Of a stretch of DNA of 64,000 nucleotides, positions 45,550-57,678 are shown one piece after another. The notes below the pieces were generated by a model, which had not been told where the DNA came from, did not search any database, and was given only the letters and a program-made list of their open reading frames with translations. A program made the translations under genes and the position numbers. Positions within the stretch are counted from its first letter, which is position 1; each line of letters starts with the position of its first letter. This stretch comes from Siphonodentalium dalli. Lineage: Eukaryota > Mollusca > Scaphopoda > Gadilida > Siphonodentaliidae. The stretch is taken from NCBI GenBank assembly GCA_032622095.1, contig CP136069.1, positions 205,584,750 to 205,648,749 of the forward strand. Reading direction: 5' to 3'.

Positions 45550-46323
45550 ATAATGCATATATCAGGCGTACGGGCTTAGCCAGAGTAGAGATTCGTGGTA
45601 TGATCGAATGTCAGACATGGACTTTCCAACTTTTGAAAATTCTGGACAAAATTGGACCCCAAACCAAATTTCACGTTGAGGTGGTCAAGAAATTTCTCAC
45701 GCCGTGCATGATTTCTATTTCACTTAATACATTTACGCCACATTTAACCTCTGCGTGTTCAAAGTTCTATATATATATGCACAGAGTCACACTCAATTTG
45801 AAACCAATCCCCATCACAACTTCGTTTCACCGACATTGTGTTTAAAATCGCTTAACGATCGTAAATCATGCTTTAACCTACAGAATTATCAAACATTTCA
45901 CTAGAAAAATGTCCACGACTTCAACATCACAAACGTTATCTGCAGTGGGATTGTTTTAGTGTATGCCTTCATACAACATAATCATCATATTTCACTTATT
46001 TGTCGTTTATGTAAAAGAGGTGTTTTATTTCTTTCGGTAAGGTTATAGTGTTCACGTTTATAAATTTCCCACGCGAGGGATCATGGGAACGAAATATAAA
46101 AAACCCATACCGGACCGCGCAGTTAATATTCTCACGATCTGAATAAAACATGAAATACCCACCAGCGCAAAAGCACGTGTATGGGCGAAAAGAATTCGTC
46201 ATCTTTAGAAATTTAGACGATTGTGAGAAGACGTGTCAACGTTTTATACTCTCATGGGGTCAGTTAGTCGCGTTGACCGCTGGTTTGGAGATGTCCGTTT
46301 CCTGTATATATATATGTCCAGTT
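45550..46323. other. mostly unique region
   Basis: TTAGCCAGAGTAGAGATTCG (45577) is shared with 40010. The 101-codon plus frame at 45540-45845 has no recognised motif. Confidence 0.4.
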
Positions 46324-46797
46324 CAAGCCTGCAAATAGTGTGTCTGTCATTTGAAGAATGAGGTCCACAGAGGGTGAATTTAGTGATGCTATCGGGCTAG
46401 CACCACCAAATTCACCATCTATGGACCTCATTCTGATTAGGCCTCATCTTCTGTGAAATAGACACAGTCTCACATTAACATTGTTTTTAGTTACTTTTTT
46501 TTTTCTTCTGGGAAGTTTCCATATCCCCTAATTTGCAGAAGGTGTGGGTGAACATCGCCACCTCATGTACCAAGTTACCAATTGGCTGAGAATAAAGCAT
46601 TACTTAGTAATACTTACTTACCAACTTCAACTGGGGAATTTCAATCTGATCTCAATTATAAGATGATTGAGCTAGGCCTGAGCAGAATGCGGTTGTGTGA
46701 ATTTGGTGACGCTAGCCCGCCGTATGGGATAGCGTCACTAAATTCACCCTCTGGGGACCTCAATCTGAAATTGACAGACACACTATCTGCATGCTTG
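46324..46797. mobile_element. paired-hairpin element, GAATGAGGTCCCC family, 8-bp target duplication
   Basis: Starts CAAGCCTGCAAATAGTGTG and ends CACACTATCTGCATGCTTG. The 8 bp outside are GTCCAGTT (46316-46323) and GTCCAGTG (46798-46805). The two hairpins (46346-46440 and 46684-46775) are mutually inverted and separated by about 240 bp. This is like hAT by target-site length. Non-coding. Confidence 0.85.
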
Positions 46798-48022
46798 GTC
46801 CAGTGGTATACATATCATACAAACGCGATGATGACGTCCGTGAGAATATACCCGAGATTATAAATTCTGTCGGCTGCTTATCTGGGTCTGTTCGTTTGTT
46901 CGCACGGTATGGCATGGGAAACCTGTTGCGTCTGAATGGAGTGCACCTCGCTTCATTGCACATCAATGATCGGCCAATTGTTGGCCGTTTCTCATAATCG
47001 GTTGTTTATATAATTCGATAACCCGACGCAGAGTTCAAATGTCACACTGTGAGGGAATTTGTTTTTTTGTGTGTGGTTACATTGGAGCGGATATACAATT
47101 GCTACAACATTTTAAGTACAATGTACAGACCAATGTCCTGAATACTATATTGTGGGAAAATGTAACAAGCGACTTACAGTTCACAAAAGTTCACCAGTGA
47201 AATGGTTTGAAACGTAGGGGCTAGGGGCAGATAACATGACCTGGGGAGCAAAACTACCAATATGCTGTATATTATAGTAGATCTATTTGTATTTTTCAGT
47301 GATAGGACTAGTGGCAGATTGAATGATGAACAACGTATAGAAATATTGCATAATGGACATGCTTATTGATATGAATTGTCAAATTTTCTAAAGATTTGAT
47401 AAAATAAGACAAATTTATGCTAAACTTTTTATAAAATTTACACGAAAAACGTCTTTCTCAAATGAAGTATAAGACTGAAGTGGATTCGAGTATTCACTTG
47501 TATAAGGAACATCTAGATATACAATTGGTTCCTGGTGTATTCGATTAATCGGCCTCCATAAATAGTACGACACTATATATAGCTTATATCTGTGATTATA
47601 TACTAACAGATACAGATACTGTCTGGTGTATCATATATACAGTTACGATAGCACACTATGGTTGCAGGGGTCAGTATCACAAAAAGAAAAGAAAAAAAAA
47701 GTGCTGATGGGTACAGATGTTTGGAAAATGTGCTGAATGTACGTTACACGGGTTTTGCAATCTATTTCGAACAGTCGTTTAGTTTTCGAGTCTGCAACGA
47801 TATCTGTTTACAGAATAATTGTTTACGTTCCAATGAAAATTAAAATGAAATGAATACAAAAGGCTGATGAGCGCCAAGTAGACTTTCTGGAACACATTTG
47901 ACATAACTGCATTAGCACCGATAGCAAACCCGGTGTAACCTTCAGCACATTTTCAAACCTGTGTGACACTCACTACCTTTTTAGGTGATAGTGAACCCTT
48001 CAGCCATAATATGTGCGGTGTC
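46798..48022. other. unique region, nothing recognised
   Basis: No supported gene or repeat. Confidence 0.4.
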
Positions 48023-49395
48023 TTAGGCCTAAACAAAAATACATTTGTTTCCGCTAACGAGCTGAAAAAAAATAGGGTAGGTAGGTAGGCTTAACTTCTT
48101 TTTTTTTGTTAACTTTTTTTGTTTCAGTATCTTTAAAAATAACTGTATAATACTTGTCAATAACCCAAACTGTGCACTTCTTAGCCCCAATCAGGTTAAC
48201 CCAAATGACAGAGGAACTTAAAAACTCCAATTCAATTTCAATCTTACATATGCTTCAATATTTACATATATACTAGTCTATATACTAATATAGTCTTTGA
48301 TAATCCTAATATTCCCATATGGCCTGGCAACAACTGGAGTCAGTCCAGCACCACTGCACTGTCACAAATTGGAGTGACCGTCTTGTACCGATCTCTTAAT
48401 GATGGCTTCACAACCCCACCTTCTCCTCCGCATTCGGTGAAGGATCTAGGTATTTTTTGGAGACACCTGTTTTTGGGCAATGATATGCCAAAGACATAAC
48501 CTGAAGGCCTGAGCGGAGGAAGGTTTGGGAGGGGTGACCCCCTGCTGATAGTGGGGGTTTTCCCCCTGGAAATTTTTTGAAAATCCATTGCATTTAGAGC
48601 TAACCTATATATATATATTTATATATATATATATAGGGCACTTTGAGTCAGTATTTTGAATTTTACTGAGAGGTCAATTTGATCAAGTTACTCAAGCATA
48701 ACTTTGGAAATTTTTATATATGTATGGATTGGAAATGCTTATAACTTATTGTCAGATATCTTTTGGTTCAATGGATTATGCTTATGATGCTTGAAATGAG
48801 ACTTACCATTATCACTCTAATTCATATGCATGTAATAGGCTATTTTATAAAATTCAAGTGAGACACATACATAATATACTACATGTAGTACAGAAACAAT
48901 GTCTATTTAGTTAGTATTTACTATATATAGTACTAATCTCTATGTTAATTTTTCATTTGGTATTATGAGATCCCACCTGATAACCAGGTTGATTCGATCA
49001 AATTGTTGACGTTCCTGTACTGTATTTGATTGAAATACTGAAGTCTGAAGGCTGAATCATAACAAACCTGAACTGAAACTATTTGAAGTTTTCACAGATG
49101 AAAGCTAGATAAAGCCAAACATACCGGGTACATGTACTTTACAGTATGATTCCAACTGTTAAACTTAAATCTTTTTGTAAACTAAAATTTCTTATGTCAA
49201 TATATATAAATGTTTTGCATCTTGTTATGATATGAATTAGGACCTAAATTGAGAAGAATTTTTTTTTTAAATAAATGTTTTTTGTTTTTTTGTTTTTTTT
49301 TCTCCAATTTTTGTTTTTTTGTTTTGGCAATGGCAATAAAAACTTTAGGGTCGGTCGGGTTAGCGGAAACAAACGTCTTTTTTTTTAGGCCTCTT
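48023..49395. mobile_element. possible DNA element with ~60-bp terminal inverted repeats
   Basis: The left TTAGGCCTAAACAAAAATAC..TTTGTTTCCGCTAAC is complementary to the right GTTAGCGGAAACAAACGTC..TTTTTAGGCCTCTTA. The interior is AT-rich. A minus-strand 82-codon frame at 48340-48588 is unrecognised. A related single end lies near 30950 (TTTAGGCCAAAAACAAAAAA). The target duplication is not resolved. Confidence 0.5.
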
Positions 49396-49807
49396 ATACA
49401 ATGGCTGAATTGGTCACTGTCATAGGGTTTTTGTGACAAAGGTACCCAGGTTCTTAAAATTGTGATAAAGGTATCCATGTTGGGAAAATCGTGATAAAGG
49501 TACCAGATTAAGCGAATATCAGATTAAACGAGATTTATTTGTCTTTGCTGGAAATTCGTTTGGTTTTAAGAAGTTTCTTTCAGTTTTAAATTGTTTGAAT
49601 TACTCTAAATTGAAAGGATGTAATCTCGATGAAGAATATAATTATACTAATGTATCCTTTGATATGTTGTCCAGTAGTGTAACACACAATATCCCGTCGA
49701 CAGCAAATGAACCTGGGTACCTTTAATGGCGATAATGTACAATTCACCTATACTATGGTGCAGTTTGGTAACAATTGACGAGACGTCCAGAAAATACACA
49801 TTGCACA
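49396..49807. other. spacer, nothing recognised
   Basis: GTGATAAAGGTA occurs three times in 49430-49505. No gene seen. Confidence 0.4.
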
Positions 49808-49840
49808 TTAACCCTTTATATACTAAATGGATTCTCTCAC
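49808..49840. mobile_element. left terminus of a TATACTAAATGG-family TTAA element
   Basis: TTAACCCTTTATATACTAAA followed by TGGATTCTCTCACC; the rest of the element is not present. Confidence 0.65.
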
Positions 49841-50220
49841 CAAATTAAAGTATTGTGAAACGCTCTGGTAGGGTGATCAAATATAAATGGGGAATAATCT
49901 TGTTTAAAGTAGTAAGTTTTACAAATAGTATATCCAAATTGACAACACACACCGTCATTCTTATATGAATTAAATGCAGTGACTCTCGATGGCGAAATCG
50001 TTTTCGTTAGTTTATCGACGATAGATTCGTCCCGAATAGAGTAGTAGCTATTTAAAATTGAGCGTAGTTCTGGCAATGTTTTCTATCGAGTGGTAGGATC
50101 GATTTGCTTCCAATTTTCGGCGATGTAAGTAGAATTTTACATTCCTCCAGTTGTCATAGCGCCTTAACACTAAATTATAAGTTTCATGCACGCACTCGAA
50201 CACATATATAATATGTCTTT
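49841..50220. other. unique region with an unassigned minus-strand frame
   Basis: The minus-strand frame 49837-50076 (79 codons) has a fairly protein-like composition but no motif I recognise, and it begins in the mobile-element terminus. Not called a gene. Confidence 0.35.
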
Positions 50221-50285
50221 AAAGGGGTACTGTACGCCAATTTAAATAAATTCCCGGTAACAATTGCGATCTAATATCAATACCG
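50221..50285 (+). repeat. dispersed repeat fragment shared with 62157-62220
   Basis: AATAAATTCCC(G/A)GT.A.AA followed by CGATCTAATATC.AT occurs in both places. Confidence 0.6.
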
Positions 50286-50287
50286 AC

Positions 50288-50711
50288 GAGACGAGACGGT
50301 TCGCTTTCGGCGACAAACGAGATTTTCTTCGTGTTTGGGCATTCAAACGGAATTACTGTGACAAATCAGGTTTCATATCATCATTTCGTTATTTTAGTTA
50401 CTAATATCCATCAAAAACTAGACGCTACAGTGAGTAAAACCAATAGAATCGCCATTTAAAAATCACGCGACGGTTCGTTTTCCGATAAAAAACGAACCGT
50501 CGCGTGTCTCTTATTGGAAAACGAACCGTCGCGTGACTTTTAAATTGCTATTCTCTTGGTTTTAGTCACTGTATCGTCAATATTTTGAGGGATATTAGTA
50601 ACTTAAATAACGATATGATGATATGAAACCTGATTTGTCACGGCAATTCCGTTTGAATGCCCAAACACGAAGAAAATCTCGTTTGTCGCCGAAAGCGAAC
50701 CGTCTCGTTTA
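50288..50711. repeat. 424-bp foldback (long inverted repeat)
   Basis: AACGAGACGGTTCGCTTTCG-type ends. The left arm (50290-50484) and right arm (50520-50711) are complementary almost throughout, including GGTTTCATATCATCAT with ATGATGATATGAAACC. The centre holds three copies of CGCGACGGTTCGTTTT or its complement. No coding capacity. Confidence 0.9.
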
Positions 50712-50772
50712 TCGGATTTCCACCGTCTCTTTATCGGAATTCCACCGTCTCCTTATCGGAATGCCACCGATC
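50700..50772 (+). repeat. 23-bp tandem repeat, 3 copies
   Basis: ACCGTCTC.TTATCGGA.TTCC repeats directly after the foldback; its first unit overlaps the foldback end (CCGTCTCGTTTATCGG). Confidence 0.85.
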
Positions 50773-51104
50773 CTCACGTCGCAGTTCTCCCCCCCCGTGA
50801 TATGGATTGTTGTTGATCTGTTCGACAATAATAGTTTAATCACATTTTAAATGGTTGACCGTTGAGGTGTACTCGATGTTCAAAATCCGGGCACAATCCA
50901 TACCTACTTTCCTTTGACAGTTCAGTTAACATATGCATTTTTTCAACAATTAATTATTTTTGAATGTGTATTGTGAATCTCCAAAGCTCATGTACTATTT
51001 GTTTATATATGTTTTAAACTTATTCAAAATCAAAACCACTTTGGGTTTGTGACTTGATTTGTGATATTAGTTCCTGATCATGCACGGTGAATCTGACGTT
51101 CGTT
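50773..51104. other. spacer, nothing recognised
   Basis: AT-rich; no gene seen. Confidence 0.4.
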
Positions 51105-53548
51105 ATGTTTACCCCACCCCGCCCCTAGCGGCCACACCCTTCCCACCCCTCCCACCCATCGTCCCTGACTCTGTGTGGGAAACGCTCTGATCTGATTATC
51201 TCATCCATATGACGTTTATTATGAGGACCCACCCCTCCCACCCTCGTCCCTGACTCTGTGTGGGAAACGCTCTGATCTTATTATCTCATCCATCTGACGT
51301 TTATTATCAGGACCCACCCCCTCCCACCATCGTCCCTGACTCTGTGTGGGAAACGCTCTGATCTTATTATCTCATCCATCTGACGTTTGTTATCAGGACC
51401 CACCCCCTCCCACCCTCGTCCCCGACTCTGTGTGGGAAACGCTCTGATCTTATTATCTCATCCATCTGACGTTTATTATGAGGACACACCCCCTCCCACC
51501 CTCGTCCCTGACTCTGTGTGGGAAACGCTATAATCTTATTATCTCATCCATCTGACGTTTATTATGAGGACCCACCCCCTCCCACCCTCGTCCCTGACTC
51601 TGTGTGGGAAACGCTATAATCTTATTATCTCATCCATCTGACGCGTTTATTATGAGGACCCACCCCCTCCCACCCTCGTCCCTGACTCTGTGTGGGAAAC
51701 GCTCTGATCTTATTATCTCATCCATCTGACGCGTTTATTATGAGGACCCACCCCCTCCCACCCTCGTCCCTGACTCTGTGTGGGAAACGCTATAATCTTA
51801 TTATCTCACCCATCTGACGCGTTTATTATGAGGACCCACCCCTCCCACCCTCGTCCCTGACTCTGTGTGGGAAACGCTATAATCTTATTATCTCATCCAT
51901 CTGACGTTTGTTATCAGGACCCACCCCCTCCCACCCTCGTCCCTGACTCTGTGTGGGAAACGCTCTGATCTGATTATCTCATCCATCTGACGTTTATTAT
52001 CAGGACCCACCCCCTCCCACCCTCGTCCCTGACTCTGTGTGGGAAACTCTATAATCTTATTATCTCACCATCTGACGTTTATTATCAGGACCCACCCCTC
52101 CCACCCTCGTCCCTGACTCTGTGTGGGAAACGCTATAATCTTATTATCTCATCCATCTGACGTTTATTATGAGGACCCACCCCCTCCCACCCTCGTCCCT
52201 GACTCTGTGTGGGAAACGCTATAATCTTATTATCTCATCCATCTGACGCGTTTATTATGAGGACCCACCCCCTCCCACCCTCGTCCCTGACTCTGTGTGG
52301 GAAACGCTCTGATCTTATTATCTCATCCATCTGACGCGTTTATTATGAGGACCCACCCCCTCCCACCCTCGTCCCTGACTCTGTGTGGGAAACGCTATAA
52401 TCTTATTATCTCACCCATCTGACGCGTTTATTATGAGGACCCACCCCTCACACCCTCGTCCCTGACTCTGTGTGGGAAACGCTATAATCTTATTATCTCA
52501 TCCATCTGACGTTTGTTATCAGGACCCACCCCCTCCCACCCTCGTCCCTGACTCTGTGTGGGAAACGCTCTGATCTGATTATCTCATCCATCTGACGTTT
52601 ATTATGAGGACCCACCCCCTCCCACCCTCGTCCCTGACTCTGTGTGGGAAACTCTATAATCTTATTATCTCATCCATCTGACGTTTGTTATCAGGACCCA
52701 CCCCCTCCCACCCTCGTCCCTGACTCTGTGTGGGAAACGCTCTGATCTGATTATCTCATCCATCTGACGTTTATTATGAGGACCCACCCCCTCCCACCCT
52801 CGTCCCTGACTCTGTGTGGGAAACGCTCTGATCTGATTATCTCATCCATCTGACGTTTATTATGAGGACCCACCCCCTCCCACCCTCGCCCCTGACTCTG
52901 TGTGGGAAACTCTATAATCTTATTATCTCACCATCTGACGTTTATTATCAGGACCCACCCCTCCCACCATCGTCCCTGACTCTGTGTGGGAAACGCTCTA
53001 ATCTGATTATTTCATCCATCTGACGTTTATTGTGAGGACCCACCCCCTCCCACCCTCGTCCCTGACTCTGTGTGGGAAACGCTCTAATCTGATTATCTCA
53101 CCATCTGACGTTTATTATGAGGACACACCCCTCCCACCCTCGTCCCTGACTCTGTGTGGGAAACGCTATAATCTGATTATCTCATCCATCTGACGTTTAT
53201 TATGAGGACCCACCCCCTCCCACCCTCGTCCCTGACTGTGTGTGGGAAACGCTATAATCTTATTATCTCACCCATCTGACGTTTATTATGAGGACCCACC
53301 CCCTCCCACCCTCGTCCCTGACTATGTGTGGGAAACGCTCTGATCTTATTATCTCACTGCATCTGATGTTTATTGTGATGACCCACCCCTCCCACCATCG
53401 TCCCTGACTCTGTGTGGGAAACGCTATAATCTTATTATCTCATCCATCTGACGTTTATTATGAGGACACACCCCCTCCCACCCTCGTCCCTGACTCTGTG
53501 TGGGAAACGCTCTGATCTGATTATCTCATCCATCTGACGTTTGTTAGT
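51105..53548 (+). repeat. 86-bp satellite (~28 copies)
   Basis: The monomer includes CTGTGTGGGAAACGCT, TTATTATCTCATCCATCTGA and GAGGACCCACCCCCTCCCAC. Variants CTGATC/TATAATC, GACGTTT/GACGCGTTT and TATGAGG/TATCAGG recur in the same order at 51523-52047 and 52131-52652, a 7-monomer higher-order repeat of about 607 bp. Confidence 0.95.
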
Positions 53549-53754
53549 TGGACCTTAATTAGGAAATAAGTTATCAAGCTGACACGTCAATTAAAAGAAA
53601 TGTTTTATCCCCGGTGACTTCACGCCGGTTCATCCACAAGCCCGTGGGGCAATTTGTTTGTAATTACCATACGTCATCCGATCCGTGCTAATTAACGTAC
53701 GTCATCGGATACACAGTCGTCTGCTGACATAATTAATTGGGTCTCAAACGGCCT

Positions 53755-53982
53755 GTAATATAATACAGTATGATAGCATATTTAAAGATGATAGCACCTT
53801 GTTATACTCACACAATTCCAGGCATATTTAAAGATGTCCTATGGAATATAATACAGTATGATAGCACCGTGTTATACTTACACCATTACAAGCATATTTA
53901 AAGATGTTCTATATGGGAAAAATACAGTGTGATAGCACCGTGTTATACTTACACCATCACAGGCATATTTAAAGATGTCCCA
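53755..53982 (+). repeat. ~71-bp tandem repeat, 3 copies
   Basis: GATAGCACC.TGTTATACT starts at 53790, 53860 and 53931; each unit ends in GCATATTTAAAGATG. Confidence 0.9.
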
Positions 53983-54059
53983 ACGGATTTGACATAATAA
54001 AACTACAATTTACCATTTACAATACGTTTTTGTCCCCCGAAAAAAAAGACTATTAAAAT

Positions 54060-54490
54060 AGCCGGTGTCCGTCCCTCCGTACGTGCGTGTGTGCGTCCGG
54101 AAATGGTTTCCGAATGATAACTTTAGTTTCGGTTATTAGATCAGAAGCAAATTTCATAGGTGAGTTTATCAGACCAAAATACAGGTCAAGTTCGAATATG
54201 GGTTTGCTCCGCCCATTTTTGCGAGAGTTATGGCCCTTTTTCGACTTAGAATCCTGTCAATTTCTGGTTTCCGGATGATAACTTTAGTTTGTGTGATTAT
54301 ATCTGAATCAAATTTAGTATGATAGTTTATCAGCCCAAAATACCGGTCAGGTTCAAATATGGGTTTGCTCTGCTATATTTGTGAGAGTTATGGCCCTTTT
54401 ACGACTTAGAATCATGTCAATTTCTGGTTTCCGGATGATAACTTTAGTTTGTGTGATCATATCCGAATCAAATTTGGTAGTGGAAACTTC
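54060..54490 (+). repeat. ~160-bp degenerate tandem repeat, ~3 copies
   Basis: GGTTTCCG(A/G)ATGATAACTTTAG occurs at 54104, 54264 and 54427, with GAGAGTTATGGCCCTTTT and GGGTTTGCTC also repeated. Preceded by TCCGTCCCTCCGTACGTGCG, a composition common in dispersed invertebrate repeats. Confidence 0.8.
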
Positions 54491-55044
54491 ACTCATGATG
54501 TCCGGATCAGTCTGTCCCATGGCAGGTTACAAATGTAAAGATATAAAGATAACAAAATCCATAGAATACAACTTAGAATACCTTGGATTAACTGCCCTTT
54601 ATATGAATTTGTTTTATATGGTGCCCTTGTCAGATGTGAGAACAATCATGCAGTTGTAGACAAATTAAAAATCAGGGCAACAAAAAAGTCTTAAACTTTT
54701 AGTGAATTATTTTTAACAAGGGCATCACTGTAGGGCTTGGCAAAATACGCCTGTGGTAATTCCTACAGTGGGCCATAACCCTCGCGAAAATTGGCGCGCG
54801 GAACCCAAATTTACTACGAATTACCAATCATGATATATTTTCTATACCAGCAAATAATGACATCGAACCTGAGTCATTTTATGAGAGATTTTGATGGTCA
54901 GATATCGACTTTAAAACAAGCCATTGTTATCCGTTTTTGATTTTTTCTCTTGATCACAAAATTTCAAAAAAATGTCGTCTTTGATTAAAGAGCGCTTATA
55001 GCTTCGTTGGCGTTTATCGATGGTGAATACTAAAGATCGATCTC
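54491..55044. other. spacer, nothing recognised
   Basis: The 92-codon frame at 54381-54659 overlaps the preceding repeat and is unrecognised. Confidence 0.4.
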
Positions 55045-55885
55045 AAAGGTACAGATAGCCTTCGCGGTGGGTATGCTGTTAAAATAGTCACATCCGTTTA
55101 ACCCTTTACCCAACAAAACGGCCAAAAACGCCCAAATAAAGCTTCAACAGCCTAACATATCTTCGGTCTGTCTCAATAACACCATACAAATATGGATATC
55201 ATTTGAACCGGTTCATTGACCTCATTGTGATGGTTACAGTTATGCCCTGTGCCAATGAATTCTCTTATATATGCGAGTCGACCATAGGTCGCCTCGCATA
55301 TATAAGAGAATTCATTGGCCTAACAAAATTCTTTTTTTTAACACTTTTTACCTTTTTTTCTTACATTCTTTAACAATTTTATAATTTTTTCTTACATTTT
55401 TTAACAATTTTTCTAATATTTTTCTACATTCTTTGACAATTTTATCATTTTTAATATGTGTTAAGCCAATGCATTCTCTTATATATGCGAGGCGACCTAT
55501 GGTCGACTCGCATATATAAGAGAATGCATTGGCACAGGGCCGTTCTGTTGGGTAAAGGGTTAAACCGCCATGAACAGAAAGAATATTAAAATATAGACAT
55601 GTTTAGTTCTTCTATCAATCATAAATATCCCGTAAATAGTATGTTATTGTCAAGTTCGTACGGTTTGTAATGTAACCAAAAGCCAAATAATGTTACTGAA
55701 CCTGGATTTTGTTTGCATATCACAGCATAGGAACTTGATAATAACATACGATTTACGCGATATTTATGATTGATAGAAGAACAACATATGTCTATATTTT
55801 AATATTCTTTCTGGTTATGGCGGTTTAAACGGGTGTGACTATTTTAACAGCATGCCCACCGCGAAGGCCATCTGTACCTTTAAAA
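55045..55885. repeat. long palindromic element interrupted by a TTAA element
   Basis: The left arm (55045-55097 plus 55564-55660) is complementary to the right arm (55730-55885): AAAGGTACAGAT..CCTTCGCGGTGGG with CCCACCGCGAAGG..ATCTGTACCTTT, and TCTATCAATCATAAATATC with GATATTTATGATTGATAGA. The left arm is split by the element at 55098-55563; the intact right arm reads GGCGGTTTAAACGGG. Confidence 0.9.
55098..55563. mobile_element. TTAACCCTTTACCCAACA element with paired hairpins (466 bp), inserted in a palindrome arm
   Basis: Left TTAACCCTTTACCCAACA, right TGTTGGGTAAAGGGTTAA. Hairpins at 55248-55325 and 55464-55537. The complementary arm has a single TTAA (within GTTTAAAC), so TTAA was duplicated on insertion as in piggyBac-type transposition. 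Non-coding. Confidence 0.93.
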
Positions 55886-55914
55886 TACGCTGTTTTGAAT
55901 TTTCTCATCGTATG

Positions 55915-55955
55915 TTTCTTTTATGTGTGTGTGTTTGTGTGTTTGTGTGTATGTG
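55915..55955 (+). repeat. (GT)n-rich stretch
   Basis: TGTGTGTGTG/TTTGTGTGT pattern; imperfect microsatellite. Confidence 0.8.
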
Positions 55956-56104
55956 TTACTCTTATGGATATTGTTTCTGATTATTATAAAATCGACTTAA
56001 TACAAAAATATATATTCTGTTGTTATATACCACAACGAAACAAAATCACAAACAACAGACGACATTTTTCCCAAGAGAAATAAATAAATAAATAGAACGC
56101 GAAC

Positions 56105-56164
56105 CACATGGGGACCTTGTCGGCTCTGTCTTCCCACATGGGGACCTTGTCGGCTCTGTCTTCC
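56105..56164 (+). repeat. 30-bp tandem duplication
   Basis: CACATGGGGACCTTGTCGGC plus TCTGTCTTCC occurs twice in succession. Confidence 0.95.
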
Positions 56165-56619
56165 CACGGCGAACAGCATTGTGTCAACGAAGAAGGTTAC
56201 ATCAAAACATATTGAATTGACCTTAATGGACTCACAAAGCCAAAGAGCAATGATTACAAAGGGGAGTAACTTACGTCATGGACCCCCTGGTGGTTGTTGA
56301 TGGTGGCCTATTCATTTCGCGCATTATTCGCGGCATCTTCGGTGTAAATTCATTGTAAACTTTGGTGATTTTAGTCAAAGGATGGAATTTCGACACTTGT
56401 TAAGCGTTCCAGTTCAATCTGTGTCAAATCGGTGTTAGATTTGTGTTTTGATGGCTCTTAATTGACATGAAATATACGAGTAACAAAGCGACATTTTTGT
56501 CCACATTTTCCGGTTGCGTTACATGTGAATCGTTTTTCCTGTTCAACGTGGACTCATTGTACATATTCTAGCAAGCTGACTACAGTTAGACCATGACATT
56601 TATCTCCTGTATATTTATA
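56165..56619. other. spacer, nothing recognised
   Basis: No gene or repeat seen. Confidence 0.4.
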
Positions 56620-56622
56620 CCC

Positions 56623-56671
56623 CCGTAATGGGGGGGGGGGGGGGTGGTGTCGTAATGGGGGGGGGGGGGGG
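56623..56671 (+). repeat. duplicated CGTAATG + poly-G units (two G15 tracts)
   Basis: CGTAAT followed by 15 G, then TGGTGT, then CGTAAT followed by 15 G. Confidence 0.9.
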
Positions 56672-56779
56672 TATTGGAACACAATCTGTCCGTCTGCATG
56701 GCAGTAATTTTTTTTTAAACTTTGAACAGCCATTCTTGTATTTTTTGTGTGTTTTTTTTTTCGAAAAGTAAAAATTATT

Positions 56780-57200
56780 ATGTGAAAGTCGATGGAGATG
56801 AACATATTTAGAGCAACATGCACTACATGTATTTTGTCATCGGTCTATCAACGAAATAACGAGAAAATAATTAATTATTAATCAGAATGTGTGGTAGGAT
56901 GGAGATGAACATATTTAGAGCAACATACACTATATGTATTCTGTCCTCGACACTATATGTATTCTGTCCTCGACACTATATGTATTTTGTCATCGGTCTA
57001 TCAACGAAATAACGAGCAATTAATTAATTATTAATCAGAATGTGTGGTAGGATGGAGATGAACATATTTAGAGCAACATACACTATATGTATTCTGTCAT
57101 CGGTCTAGCAACATACACTATATATGTATTCTGTCATCGGTCTATCAACGAAATAACGAGCAAATAATTAAGTATTAATCAGAATGTGTGGTAGGATGGA
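56780..57200 (+). repeat. ~150-bp degenerate tandem repeat
   Basis: GTGGTAGGATGGAGATGAAC or its close variants at 56891, 57044 and 57188, with GAGCAACATACACTATATG and CTATCAACGAAATAACGAG. CACTATATGTATTCTGTCC is further amplified within one unit. Confidence 0.85.
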
Positions 57201-57639
57201 GTATGCACTGGCTTATTGTCATGTCTTCGTAACTTCGTATATGGGAACCAACAATTATAATATAACATAACATACATAACATATAGTATGTGGTCGTTGA
57301 ATGACGATGCATTGCATCAAACAGTTATATTGAACACAATTTATGTTCGTTTGTATTTACAAGTTTTTGTGTTTTAACTCATATATTATGTAACTGCTAT
57401 ACATCTGGTGTATTGCAATACATATTCTATTCTATAATTATCTCTATGTTGTCAGGTAGTACATAATTATACAAAAATCGACATCATTTATGCTATAAAT
57501 ATAATGTTGTTAATATCAGAATGGATGGTATGATGGGGGCGGAACAAACTTAGTATGAGTCTTCGTTACTTCGTATATGGGAACAAATAATTATATATTA
57601 ATATCAGAATGGGCGGAGCGATGGAGGAGGCACTGGTTA

Positions 57640-57642
57640 TAG

Positions 57643-57678
<36 letters not shown>

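Noticed and set aside
49837-50076. 79-codon minus-strand frame as a gene
   Set aside because: Protein-like in parts, but no recognisable motif, no splice or promoter signals, and it reads into a mobile-element terminus.
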